The notes below the pieces were generated by a model. The model had not been told where the DNA came from. It ran no database searches and saw nothing but the letters and a program-made list of their open reading frames with translations. A program made the translations under genes and the position numbers. Source: Reyranella sp. (GTDB lineage: Bacteria > Pseudomonadota > Alphaproteobacteria > Reyranellales > Reyranellaceae). Taken from it: a DNA stretch of 64,000 nt. The stretch covers positions 1-64,000 of the forward strand of contig JAIEOV010000029.1 in NCBI GenBank assembly GCA_019750135.1. Direction: 5' to 3'. Below are positions 49,896 through 59,270 of the stretch, piece after piece (positions within the stretch are counted from its first letter, which is position 1; every line of letters begins with the position of its first letter).

Positions 49896-51134
49896 TCAGC
49901 GCGCGCCGGCGGCGCGCAGCTGCTTGTCGGGGAGGACGCCGAACTGGCGGCCGATGCCGGTCATGACCTCGACCATGTGGTCGAGCTGCTCCTTGGTGTG
50001 CACGGCGCAGAGCGAGCAGCGCAGCAGCGACACGCCGTTGGGCGTGGCCGGCGGCACGGCGACGTTCACATAGATGCCGGCATCGAGCATGGCGCGCCAG
50101 AAGCCGATGGCGGTCATGCGGTCGGGCAGGTGCACGCCGACCACCGGGCCATGCTCCGGTCCCAGGGTGAAGCCCTGCGCCTTCAGCCCGTCATAGAGCG
50201 TGGCGACATTGTTCCAGAGCTGGGTGCGCAGCTCGGGCCTGGCCTTCACCACGCGCAGCGCCTGGCGCACCGAGGCCACGATCGAGGGCGGCAGCGAGGC
50301 GGTGAACATGTACGACCGCACGGTGACGCGCAGGATGTCGAAGTCCGGGTCGTCCGAGACGCAGTAGCCGCCGATCGCGCCCAGGGTCTTGGAGAAGGTG
50401 CCGACGATGAAATGGCAGTCGTCGATCACGCCGGTCGATTCGCAGAGGCCGCGACCATGCTCGCCGAGCGCGCCCAGCGAATGGGCTTCGTCGATCAGGA
50501 CGTAGGCGCCGTATTTCTTGCAGACGTCGACGAACTCGCGCAGCGGGGCGCTGTCGCCCAGCATGGAGTAGATGCCTTCCAGCACGACCACGCGGTTGCC
50601 CGGCTTGTCGCCCCCTTTGGCGTCCTTAAGCCGGCGCAGGCGGGCCTCCAGGCTCGACGGGTCGTTGTGCTTGAAGCGCACGACCTCGGCCTGGGTCATC
50701 TTGCAGGCGTCGTAGATCGAGGCGTGGCTGTCGGCGTCGATCAGCAGGAAGTCGTCCGGCCCGGCCAGGGTCGAGATCACGCCGAGATTGGCCTGGTAGC
50801 CGGTCGTGAAGACCATGCAGTGCTTCTTGCCGTAGAACTCGGCGATCTCCTTCTCGAGCGCCACGTGCTCGGAGTAGCTGCCGTTGGCGATGCGCGAGCC
50901 GGTGGTGCCGGTGCCCTCGGCCTCGATCGCCTCGATCGCGGCGTCCATGCACGAGCGGTCGAAGGTCAGGCCGAAGTAGTTGTTGGTGCCGACCAGCAGG
51001 GTCTCGCGGCCGTTGATGATCGCCTTGGTGGGCGACAGCACCCGTTCCATGCGGATCTGGAACGGGTCGTAGCCGGTCGTGCGGACGTCGCGATACGCGT
51101 CGAGCAGGCCGGCGTGGCGGTCGAAAAGGCCCAT
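49896..51134 (-). CDS. spt: Serine palmitoyltransferase (alpha-oxoamine synthase)
   Basis: A 412-residue PLP enzyme condensing L-serine with an acyl thioester to 3-ketosphinganine. Marks: NNYFGLTFD, TGTTGSRIANGSYSEHVALEKEIAEFYGKK, His137 in DADSHASIYD, IDEAHSLGALGEHGRG (Asp215, His218) and the PLP Lys249 in VGTFSKTLGAIGGY. The length and TxxTGSRIANGSY stretch favour SPT over KBL or HemA, as does the genomic company: acyl carrier protein, a reductase and an acyl-ACP ligase. It is the last gene of that minus-strand operon. Confidence 0.9.
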   Translation of the reverse strand: MGLFDRHAGLLDAYRDVRTTGYDPFQIRMERVLSPTKAIINGRETLLVGTNNYFGLTFDRSCMDAAIEAIEAEGTGTTGSRIANGSYSEHVALEKEIAEFYGKKHCMVFTTGYQANLGVISTLAGPDDFLLIDADSHASIYDACKMTQAEVVRFKHNDPSSLEARLRRLKDAKGGDKPGNRVVVLEGIYSMLGDSAPLREFVDVCKKYGAYVLIDEAHSLGALGEHGRGLCESTGVIDDCHFIVGTFSKTLGAIGGYCVSDDPDFDILRVTVRSYMFTASLPPSIVASVRQALRVVKARPELRTQLWNNVATLYDGLKAQGFTLGPEHGPVVGVHLPDRMTAIGFWRAMLDAGIYVNVAVPPATPNGVSLLRCSLCAVHTKEQLDHMVEVMTGIGRQFGVLPDKQLRAAGAR

Positions 51135-51181
51135 TCTATCCAGGCCTCCCTGTAGTTGAGACTAAGCCCTGACGCCCAGGA

Positions 51182-51526
51182 TCAGGCGCGCAGGTCCCGG
51201 ATCGTGTCGGCGAGCTGGTCGACCGTATGGATCTCGGCGATGACGCTCATCGGAATGGAGACGTCGAAGCGATCCTCCAGCTCCATGACCATGTCCATGA
51301 TCGCAAGAGAATCGATGGTCAGGTCCTTGGCGATCACGGTGTCGCCGGTGATCGGCTTCTCACCGGTCTGGTAGGGTTCGAGATGGACGCAGATCTCCCG
51401 AATCACCTCGGCGCGCGAAACGCCGCGCGTCAGGGTAAGGGTATCGGCGATGCCGTCGTTTTCGACGGTCAATTCGTGGGCGGTGCGCAAAAGCGGCTCC
51501 AAAGGTCTCGGGGAAAGACAACGCAT
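51182..51526 (-). CDS. Dedicated acyl carrier protein for ceramide synthesis
   Basis: An acyl carrier protein whose phosphopantetheine Ser is Ser73 in LTIDSLAIMDMVMELEDRFDVSIP. The C-terminal helix VDQLADTIRDLRA completes the fold. In Caulobacter an ACP gene lies beside spt and carries the acyl chain for it. The start is uncertain: ATG at 51526 gives 114 residues with an odd N-terminus, and a TTG near TVENDG would give about 95, nearer to normal size. It is 47 bp upstream of spt. Confidence 0.85.
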   Translation of the reverse strand: MRCLSPRPLEPLLRTAHELTVENDGIADTLTLTRGVSRAEVIREICVHLEPYQTGEKPITGDTVIAKDLTIDSLAIMDMVMELEDRFDVSIPMSVIAEIHTVDQLADTIRDLRA

Positions 51527-51587
51527 GAGATGCCGGAAGGGCGATTCCTTGTGAAATGACAATTTGTTACGCCGTATTTCACAACCT

Positions 51588-52510
51588 CTAGAGCCACCCC
51601 CGGGCCCGGTACCACAAGATCGTCTCGGCGAAGCCGGTGGCCAGGTCGAACCGCGGATGCAGCCCGAGTGCGTTGGCGAGCCGCCGATCGTGGGCCGTCC
51701 AGTCACCATGGAAGATTTCACTGACTTTGCCTGGGGTTAGCATCTGCACGGAACCGCCCAGCGACTGGCCGATCGCATTGCCCCGGGCCACTGCCGCCAT
51801 GACGGCCCGCGGCACGGCGAGGGACACCGCCTTGCGGCCGAGCGCGCGACCGGCGGCGTCGGCCATGTCGCGATAGGAGTAGCCGCCTTCCTTGCCGTCA
51901 TCGATTTCGTAAGTCGAAGGCGGCGGCGGCCGGTCGAGGGCGAGCGCCAGCGCCTCGACGAGGTCAGCGACATGGATCAGCGACAGCCGCGCGCGGGGCA
52001 CCTTGGGTCGCGGGGCGAGACCGCGGGCGACGGCCTTGAAGTAGGCCAGGGTCTCGCGGTCGCCGGGCCCATAGACCGCCGGTGCACGCACCGTGAGCCA
52101 AGGTCCCGATCGGCCGGCCACCACCTCCTCCGCGGCGCGCTTGCTGGCGGCATAGGGCGAAAGCTGGGGCTCGCGCGCCGCCAGCGACGACAGAAGAAGG
52201 AAGCGCGCGTCCGGGGCCAGCGCCGACAGCAGCGCCGTGCCGTCGCGGTTCACGGTAAAGAAGTCGGATGACCGCCGTGCCTTTATGAGGCCGGCGGCGT
52301 GGACGACGGCGTCGACGCCCTGGACCAGGCGCTTGAGGGCCGCTTCGTCCAGAAGGTCGCCCAGCACCATGTCGGCGGCGACGCCTTCGAGCGATGGCAG
52401 GGGCGACCAGCGGCGCACCAGCAGGCGGAGCTTGTAGCCGCGACGGGCCAGAGCGGCGACGAGATGGGGGCCGACGAAACCGGTGACACCGGTAACTGCG
52501 ACCAGCTTGG

Positions 52511-52514
<4 letters not shown>
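51588..52514 (-). CDS. cerR: NAD-dependent epimerase-fold reductase, CerR-like
   Basis: A 308-residue extended SDR. Rossmann motif VAVTGVTGFVGPHLVAAL at the N-terminus, LLLSSLAAREPQLSPYAASKRAAEEVV with the YxxxK pair, AVYGPGDRETLAYFK and an NADP-type arginine LLVRRWSP. In Caulobacter the gene in this position (cerR) encodes the ceramide reductase. The start overlaps the acyl-ACP ligase stop by 4 bp and the ACP gene follows after 61 bp. Confidence 0.84.
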
Positions 52515-54232
<1,718 letters not shown>

Positions 54233-54264
54233 AGGGAGGCGGGCGTTCCTAACTCATGTTCCCG

Positions 54265-54317
54265 CCTTCGCCAAGGCTACGGCGGGCTTGCCCGCCATAG
54301 CGCCGTAGGCGCGAAGG
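54265..54317. repeat. REP-like imperfect palindrome
   Basis: CCTTCG at 54265 pairs with CGAAGG at 54312. Inside are CTACGGCG / CGCCGTAG and a GGCGGG-cttg-CCCGCC hairpin. It lies in the divergent gap before argD. By look it resembles extragenic palindromes spread in alphaproteobacterial genomes; only one copy is in the window. Confidence 0.5.
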
Positions 54318-54325
54318 AGGGCAAG

Positions 54326-54354
54326 TTGACACACCCCCACCCGGATAAGATAGT
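54326..54354 (+). promoter_or_regulatory. Sigma70-type promoter of argD
   Basis: TTGACA (54326-54331), a 17-bp spacer, GATAGT (54349-54354). The -35 is perfect and the -10 matches 4 of 6. Transcription would start near 54361, leaving a leader of about 73 nt to the preferred argD start. Confidence 0.55.
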
Positions 54355-54389
54355 GCCCGGCCCCGCTCAACCCCGGTAAATCCGTCCCG

Positions 54390-54420
54390 GAGCCGAGGTC
54401 GAAGAGCGGGCTCTTTTTTT
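54390..54420 (+). terminator. Terminator-like hairpin in the argD leader
   Basis: GAGCC (54390-54394) pairs with GGCTC (54409-54413), followed at once by seven T; an alternative AAGAG/CTCTT stem overlaps it. It lies between the predicted promoter and argD, so it may act as an attenuator rather than close an upstream gene. Confidence 0.5.
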
Positions 54421-54433
54421 CATGGAGAAGCTC

Positions 54434-55642
54434 GTGATTACGGCTGTGATGCCGACGTACGGTCGCAAGGACGTCGTGTTCGAACGCGGAGAAGGCAACT
54501 ACCTCTACGCGACGGACGGCCGACGTTACTTGGACTTTACCTCGGGCATCGCCGTGAACGCGCTCGGCCACTGCCACCCTGCCCTGGTCAAGGCTCTGAC
54601 CGAGCAGGGCCAGAAGCTGTGGCACACCTCCAACCTGTTCCGCATCGGCAACGGCGAGAAGCTGGCCAAGCGGCTCACCGAGGTGTCGTTCGCCGACACG
54701 ATGTTCTTCTGCAACTCGGGTGCGGAAGCCATCGAGGGCGGCATCAAGCTGATACGCAAGTACCAGTTCATGAACGGCAAGCCCGGGCGCTACAAGATCA
54801 TCTGCTTCCAGGCGGCGTTCCACGGCCGCCTGCTGAACGCGCTCGCCGCCACCGGCAACGAGAAGTACCTCGAGGGCTTCGGCCCGCCGGCGCCCGGCTA
54901 CAAGCATGCGCCGCTGAACAACACCAACGTCGTGCGCGACATGATCGACGACGAGACCGCCGGCATCCTGGTCGAGCCGATCCAGGGCGAGGGCGGCATC
55001 CGCGCCACGACCACGCAGTTCCTGAAGGACCTGCGCGCCATCTGCGACGAGTTCGGCCTGCTCCTGTTCTACGACGAGATCCACACGGGTTTCGGCCGCA
55101 CGGGCAAGATGTGGGGCTACGACTGGTCGGGCGTGAAGCCCGACGTCGCGGCGATCGCCAAGGGCATGGGCGGCGGCTTCCCGATCGGCGCCTTCATGGC
55201 GACTGAGAAGGCGGCGGTCGGCATGGTGCCGGGCACGCACGGCTCGACCTATGGCGGCAATCCGCTGGCGACCGGCGTGGCCAACGCCGTGCTCGACGAG
55301 CTGCTCAAGCCCGGGTTCATCGACGCCGTGCGTGAGAAGGGCGAGTACCTGAAGGGCCAGCTCGAAGCGCTGACGAAGAAGCATCCCACGGTCTTCGTCG
55401 AGCAGCGCGGCATGGGCTTCCTGCAGGGCATCCAGTGCGCGCCGGCGGTGCCGGCGGGCGACATGGTGAACCGCCTGCAGTCGCTCGGGCTTCTGGTCCC
55501 GCCGGCCGGCGAGAACGTGATTCGCGTCTTCCCGGCGCTGATCGCCGACAAGGCGGCGATCGACGAAGGCGTCGACATCCTGAGCAAGGCGGCACAGTCG
55601 TTCGAGGCGGCGGCCCAAGGTGCAAACAAGGCGGCTGAGTAA
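54434..55642 (+). CDS. argD: Acetylornithine aminotransferase
   Basis: A 402-residue class III aminotransferase of arginine synthesis. Marks: AVMPTYGR, YLDFTSGIAVNALGHCHPALVKAL, FFCNSGAEAIEGGIKLIRKY, FHGRLLNALAATG, GILVEPIQGEGGIR, LLFYDEIHTGFGRTG and PLP Lys243 in VAAIAKGMGGG. The GTG at 54434 is preferred: family proteins begin MIxAVMPTY, and GGAG lies 6 bp before it. The ATG at 54422 directly follows a T7 run with no ribosome site. argF follows after 6 bp. Confidence 0.9.
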   Translation: MITAVMPTYGRKDVVFERGEGNYLYATDGRRYLDFTSGIAVNALGHCHPALVKALTEQGQKLWHTSNLFRIGNGEKLAKRLTEVSFADTMFFCNSGAEAIEGGIKLIRKYQFMNGKPGRYKIICFQAAFHGRLLNALAATGNEKYLEGFGPPAPGYKHAPLNNTNVVRDMIDDETAGILVEPIQGEGGIRATTTQFLKDLRAICDEFGLLLFYDEIHTGFGRTGKMWGYDWSGVKPDVAAIAKGMGGGFPIGAFMATEKAAVGMVPGTHGSTYGGNPLATGVANAVLDELLKPGFIDAVREKGEYLKGQLEALTKKHPTVFVEQRGMGFLQGIQCAPAVPAGDMVNRLQSLGLLVPPAGENVIRVFPALIADKAAIDEGVDILSKAAQSFEAAAQGANKAAE

Positions 55643-55648
55643 GCCACC

Positions 55649-56575
55649 ATGGCAGCACCGAAACATTTCCTCGACCTCGATCAGGTCGATCCGAAAACGC
55701 TTCGCCAGATCCTCGATCACGGCAAGGCGATGAAGAAGGCGCGGCTCAACGGCGGCCACGACAAGCCGTTGAGCGGCAGGACGCTCGCCATGATCTTCGA
55801 GAAGCCGTCGACACGCACCCGCGTGTCGTTCGAGGTCGGCATGCGCGAGCTCGGCGGCCAGACGATCATGCTGGGCCGCACCGACACCCAGCTCGGCCGC
55901 GGCGAGACCATCGCCGACACCGCGCGCGTGCTCTCCCGTTACGTCGACATCATCATGATGCGCACGACGGTCGAGGAGAAACTCCTCGAGATGGCGAAGT
56001 ACGCGACCGTGCCGGTGATCAACGGGCTGACCGACAAGACGCATCCCTGCCAGCTGATGGCCGACGTGATGACCTTCGAGGAGCATCGCGGCAACATCCA
56101 GGGCAAGGCGATCGCCTGGTCGGGCGACGGCAACAACATGGCGACCAGCTGGATCCATGCCGCGGTCCAGTTCGACTTCGAGCTGCGCGTCGCCTGCCCG
56201 CCCGAGCTCAAGCCGCCGGCCGACGTGCTGGCGTGGGCCGAGAAGTCGAAGGGCCAGATCACCATCGGCCACGACCCCGAGTCGATCGTGCGCGGCGCGG
56301 ACTGCGTCGTCACCGACACCTGGGTGTCGATGGGCGACGAGGATCCCGACAGCCCGGGCGCCGCGCGACGACACAACCTGCTGCGCGGCTACCAGGTCGA
56401 CCAGCGGCTGATGTCGCAGGCCAAGAAGGACGCCATCTTCATGCACTGCCTGCCGGCGCATCGCGGCGAGGAGGTCACGGTCGACGTGATCGACGGGCCG
56501 CAGTCGGTGGTGTTCGACGAGGCGGAGAACCGCCTGCACGCGCAGAAGTCCATCCTCGCCTGGTGTCTTTCCTGA
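55649..56575 (+). CDS. argF: Ornithine carbamoyltransferase
   Basis: A 308-residue anabolic OTCase making citrulline. Carbamoyl-phosphate motif EKPSTRTRVSFEVG (near 51-64), HPCQLMADVMTF (about 131), WSGDGNNMATSWIHA, TDTWVSMGDE and the ornithine-site FMHCLPAHRGEEV (with the essential Cys). Length and motifs are standard. It is the second gene of argD-argF-hslO; its TGA overlaps the hslO ATG. Confidence 0.94.
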   Translation: MAAPKHFLDLDQVDPKTLRQILDHGKAMKKARLNGGHDKPLSGRTLAMIFEKPSTRTRVSFEVGMRELGGQTIMLGRTDTQLGRGETIADTARVLSRYVDIIMMRTTVEEKLLEMAKYATVPVINGLTDKTHPCQLMADVMTFEEHRGNIQGKAIAWSGDGNNMATSWIHAAVQFDFELRVACPPELKPPADVLAWAEKSKGQITIGHDPESIVRGADCVVTDTWVSMGDEDPDSPGAARRHNLLRGYQVDQRLMSQAKKDAIFMHCLPAHRGEEVTVDVIDGPQSVVFDEAENRLHAQKSILAWCLS

Positions 56576-57555
56576 TGGCCTCGTCGGAAGACCCCCACGC
56601 TTCCGACGACGATCAGGCCCTGCCCTTCCAGCTCGATGCGCTGGGCGTGCGCGGCCGGCTGGTCCGGCTCGGACCGTCATTGGACGCAGTGATCGAGCGC
56701 CACGGCTACCCGCTGGCCGTGGCGCGGCCGCTTGCCGAGGCGATGGTACTGTGCGCGGCGCTGGCGACGTCGTTGAAATACGACGGCATCTTCACGCTGC
56801 AGATTTCGGGCGACGGGCCGATTCGACTCCTCGTCACCGACCTCACGACCGACGGTGCCTTGCGCGGCTATGCGCAGTTCGATTCCTGGAAGCTCGCCGT
56901 GGCGTTGGGCGCCGGCCAGGACAAGACGCTGCTGGGGGGTGACGCGCCCGAGGGCTACGTCCCGAAACTGTTCGGCCGTGGCCGTCTCGCCTTCACCGTC
57001 GACCAGGGGCAGCACACCCAGCGCTACCAGGGCGTCGTGCCGCTCGAGGGCGCGACCTTGGCCGACTGCGCGCACACCTATTTCCGCCAGTCCGAGCAGT
57101 TGCCGACCGGCATCAAGATCGAGGCGCGGCGTACCAGCGACGGCGGCACGCATCATTGGCGCGCCGCGGCGCTGATGGTGCAGCAGATGCCCGAGTTCGA
57201 CGCCGGCCGCATCGATGTCGACCGCGAGCAGCGCGAGGACGACTGGCGCAAGGCCGTGATCCTGATGGCCTCGGCGACCGAGAAGGAAATGCTCGATCCC
57301 GGCCTGCCGGGCACGACGCTGCTGCACCGGCTGTTTTACGAGGACGGCGCTCGGGCTTTCCCGCGCCGCCCCTTCGTCGCGCGCTGCCGCTGCAGCCGCG
57401 AGCGCATCGACCGCGTGCTGCGCTCGATCAAGCGCGAGGAACTTGACGACCTGCGCGACTCGACCGGACGCGTCGCCGTGAAGTGCGAGTTCTGCTCGAC
57501 CGAATACGCTTACGACGACCGCGACCTCGACCGGATCTACGCATCTGCGGCGTGA
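56575..57555 (+). CDS. hslO: Redox-regulated chaperone Hsp33
   Basis: A 326-residue oxidation-activated holdase. N-terminal domain LPFQLDALGVRGRLVRLGPSLD, GPIRLLVTDLTTDGALRGYAQF, and the C-terminal zinc/redox switch ARCRCSRERI...KCEFCSTEY (CxC plus CxxC). The ATG at 56575 shares a base with the argF stop. The grouping argD-argF-hslO recurs in alphaproteobacteria. Complete, with all four switch cysteines present. Confidence 0.93.
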   Translation: MASSEDPHASDDDQALPFQLDALGVRGRLVRLGPSLDAVIERHGYPLAVARPLAEAMVLCAALATSLKYDGIFTLQISGDGPIRLLVTDLTTDGALRGYAQFDSWKLAVALGAGQDKTLLGGDAPEGYVPKLFGRGRLAFTVDQGQHTQRYQGVVPLEGATLADCAHTYFRQSEQLPTGIKIEARRTSDGGTHHWRAAALMVQQMPEFDAGRIDVDREQREDDWRKAVILMASATEKEMLDPGLPGTTLLHRLFYEDGARAFPRRPFVARCRCSRERIDRVLRSIKREELDDLRDSTGRVAVKCEFCSTEYAYDDRDLDRIYASAA

Positions 57556-57611
57556 CACGCTCGTCGACCAGGGGTTAGCGCAGTTCCCGCAGTTTCCGCT
57601 ACCCCCTCCGC

Positions 57612-58085
57612 TCAAGGAACCTCGCCCCGCGACGGGATGGGCAGATGCCGCGCTCGCTCGCTGGCGGCCTCGAGCTCGGCGACCGGATCGTAGGGATCGA
57701 TGCTCGATGCCGGAGGGCGGTCGCTCCATGTCTAGCAACGGCGGTTGCGCAGCCAGAAGATGCAGGCCTGGACGTTGGGCGGATAGTGAATTGTGCTGGT
57801 GACGGGCTTCAGCGCGCCGTCGACGATGACCGAATGCTCGACCTTGCGATCATGGCCGACGGCCCGGTCACAAAGGCCGCGCGCTCCCTGTGAGTCGGCG
57901 ACAACGCGGCCTCGCCTCACGGCGTCGCCGAACTCGCCGCGCTCGGCGATCCACCGATCGATGGTGCTGGGATGCACGCCGAAGAATTCGGCGAGATCTT
58001 CGTTGGTGGCGCCGAGCAGGCAGTAGTTGTGCGCCTGCGCGGACATCTCGGGTCCGAAGCGGTTGGGACGGCCCATTGCGGTCAT
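57612..58085 (-). pseudogene. Phage terminase small-subunit-like gene with in-frame amber stop
   Basis: From the ATG at 58085 (or 58076) the frame encodes an HTH protein: MGRPNRFGPEMSAQAHNYCL, GATNEDLAEFFGVHPSTIDRWI, then IHYPPNVQACIFWLRNRRC. This is the terminase small-subunit-like pattern GATDEELAxFFGVxxxTxxxW ... YPPDTxACIFWLKNR. A TAG at 57732-57734 stops it, but the same frame continues TWSDRPPASSIDPYDPVAEL and on to a TGA at 57612, as a natural continuation. It therefore looks like a gene of about 157 codons broken by one stop. No other phage gene is nearby. Confidence 0.62.
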
Positions 58086-58103
58086 GGGCTTAATACAACT
58101 CAA

Positions 58104-58772
58104 GTAAATGAACGCATCAAGAACTTCGCCCGTACGCCGGGCGTGGTGGGCGAGTCAGAATATTGCGACTTTTGAGTCTCCAGAAGGGGTGCCGATAGCC
58201 GGTCATACGCGCAGACACCCTCCATTTTGATGACTTCAGTGCTATAATTCCATACAGACGGTCCGGCCTGACCCACCCCTGATGGCTCGGTGTCGAATGA
58301 ACGTCCGACACCGTTCCTCGCTGCCCGAGCGTCAAGGCTTGCCTTGCCGCGGTCATGTCCGGATAGCCGCGGAGCTTCACGCCAGAACTCAAGGAGCGTG
58401 GAGGGCCGCGGCGATGGCGTCCATGCGTGTCGTATGGTGCACGTCCGTCAGCCGGTTCATCTCCTGCGGCGTGCCAAGATCTTGCGGCTGTTGATGAAGC
58501 CCCAGGCGAAGCCGCCCGCGCGCTTGGCCACACGGCTCCGGCTTGACCGTTACTCCGATGTCTAGTCGGCCTTCTTTCGTCAGGCTTCTGCGGTCGTTGC
58601 CGCTTCCAGTTCCACGGCTGGAACTCTGCGATGCGCTTGGCCGGATGATCCTGCAGACGTGCGACGCCCTTGCGTCCGCCGGCAGCTCACGTCTCACTCC
58701 GCCTCGAATATGCCGCGATTTCGACGCCAAATCTACTCGCGAGCAACAGTTGCGAAATCCTTCTGATGGGGA
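58104..58772. other. Intergenic stretch without a supported gene
   Basis: 669 bp in which several short frames are open, but none has a recognisable family, ribosome site and consistent codon use. Fragments such as RAGGFAWGFINSRK on the minus strand look like remnants of coding sequence. A lone TATAAT is at 58243-58248 without a -35. With the broken gene next to it, this reads as a decayed region. Confidence 0.5.
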
Positions 58773-59144
58773 ATGTCGATGCTGAAACGACTAGCTGAAG
58801 CCACGGCGGCCAGCCTGCTCCTTGCCGCGCCGGCGATGGCCGAGCCGGCTATCTTCACCTGGACAGGATATGGCCTGAACGTCCCCGGTAGCGGCAAGTG
58901 TCCCACCTACAAGATGACCATCGACGTCACGGTTGTGGGCACGGATGTCCAGGGCCACTTCCAGCAGGAAGGCCGTCCGGAGCGGAACTTCAAGGCGACG
59001 CTGGGTGCGGATATGAAGTTCAAGACGACGGCCATCGTCGGCGGTGGCAACAAGATGGACGTCGTCGGCTCCCTGAAGGAGGGTGCTTCGACCATCATGC
59101 TCGACGGTTATTGCCTCTTCGAAGGCCCGCTTACAAAGAAGTAG
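58773..59144 (+). CDS. Small secreted protein of unknown function
   Basis: A 123-residue protein with a signal peptide (LAEATAASLLLAAPAMA). The mature part begins EPAIFTWTGYGLNVPGSGKCPTYKM in pieces and is a predicted all-beta domain with two cysteines (GKCPTY and GYCLFEG) well placed for a disulfide. No family recognised. GGGGA precedes the ATG. It stands alone before the binding protein at 59271. Confidence 0.66.
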   Translation: MSMLKRLAEATAASLLLAAPAMAEPAIFTWTGYGLNVPGSGKCPTYKMTIDVTVVGTDVQGHFQQEGRPERNFKATLGADMKFKTTAIVGGGNKMDVVGSLKEGASTIMLDGYCLFEGPLTKK

Positions 59145-59270
59145 TCGGCCCATCGTAATGGGTATGTGACCAGTGACACTGCGCTCCACCAGAATGGATG
59201 GCACATCCGCCGCCGGGTCGGAACGGCCGGCTCGAAACGGAAAGTGCCGTCGACACAAACAGTGAGGCTC

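Noticed and set aside
54254..56680. 808-codon open frame on the minus strand
   Set aside because: It is antisense to argD and argF, which have complete motifs; the composition is that of a shadow frame.
58243..58248. TATAAT as a promoter
   Set aside because: No -35 element at 16-18 bp and no gene start suitably downstream.
58117..58730. Short open frames (58117-58533, 58290-58565, 58389-58730) as genes
   Set aside because: They overlap each other on both strands without family similarity, good ribosome sites or conserved context.
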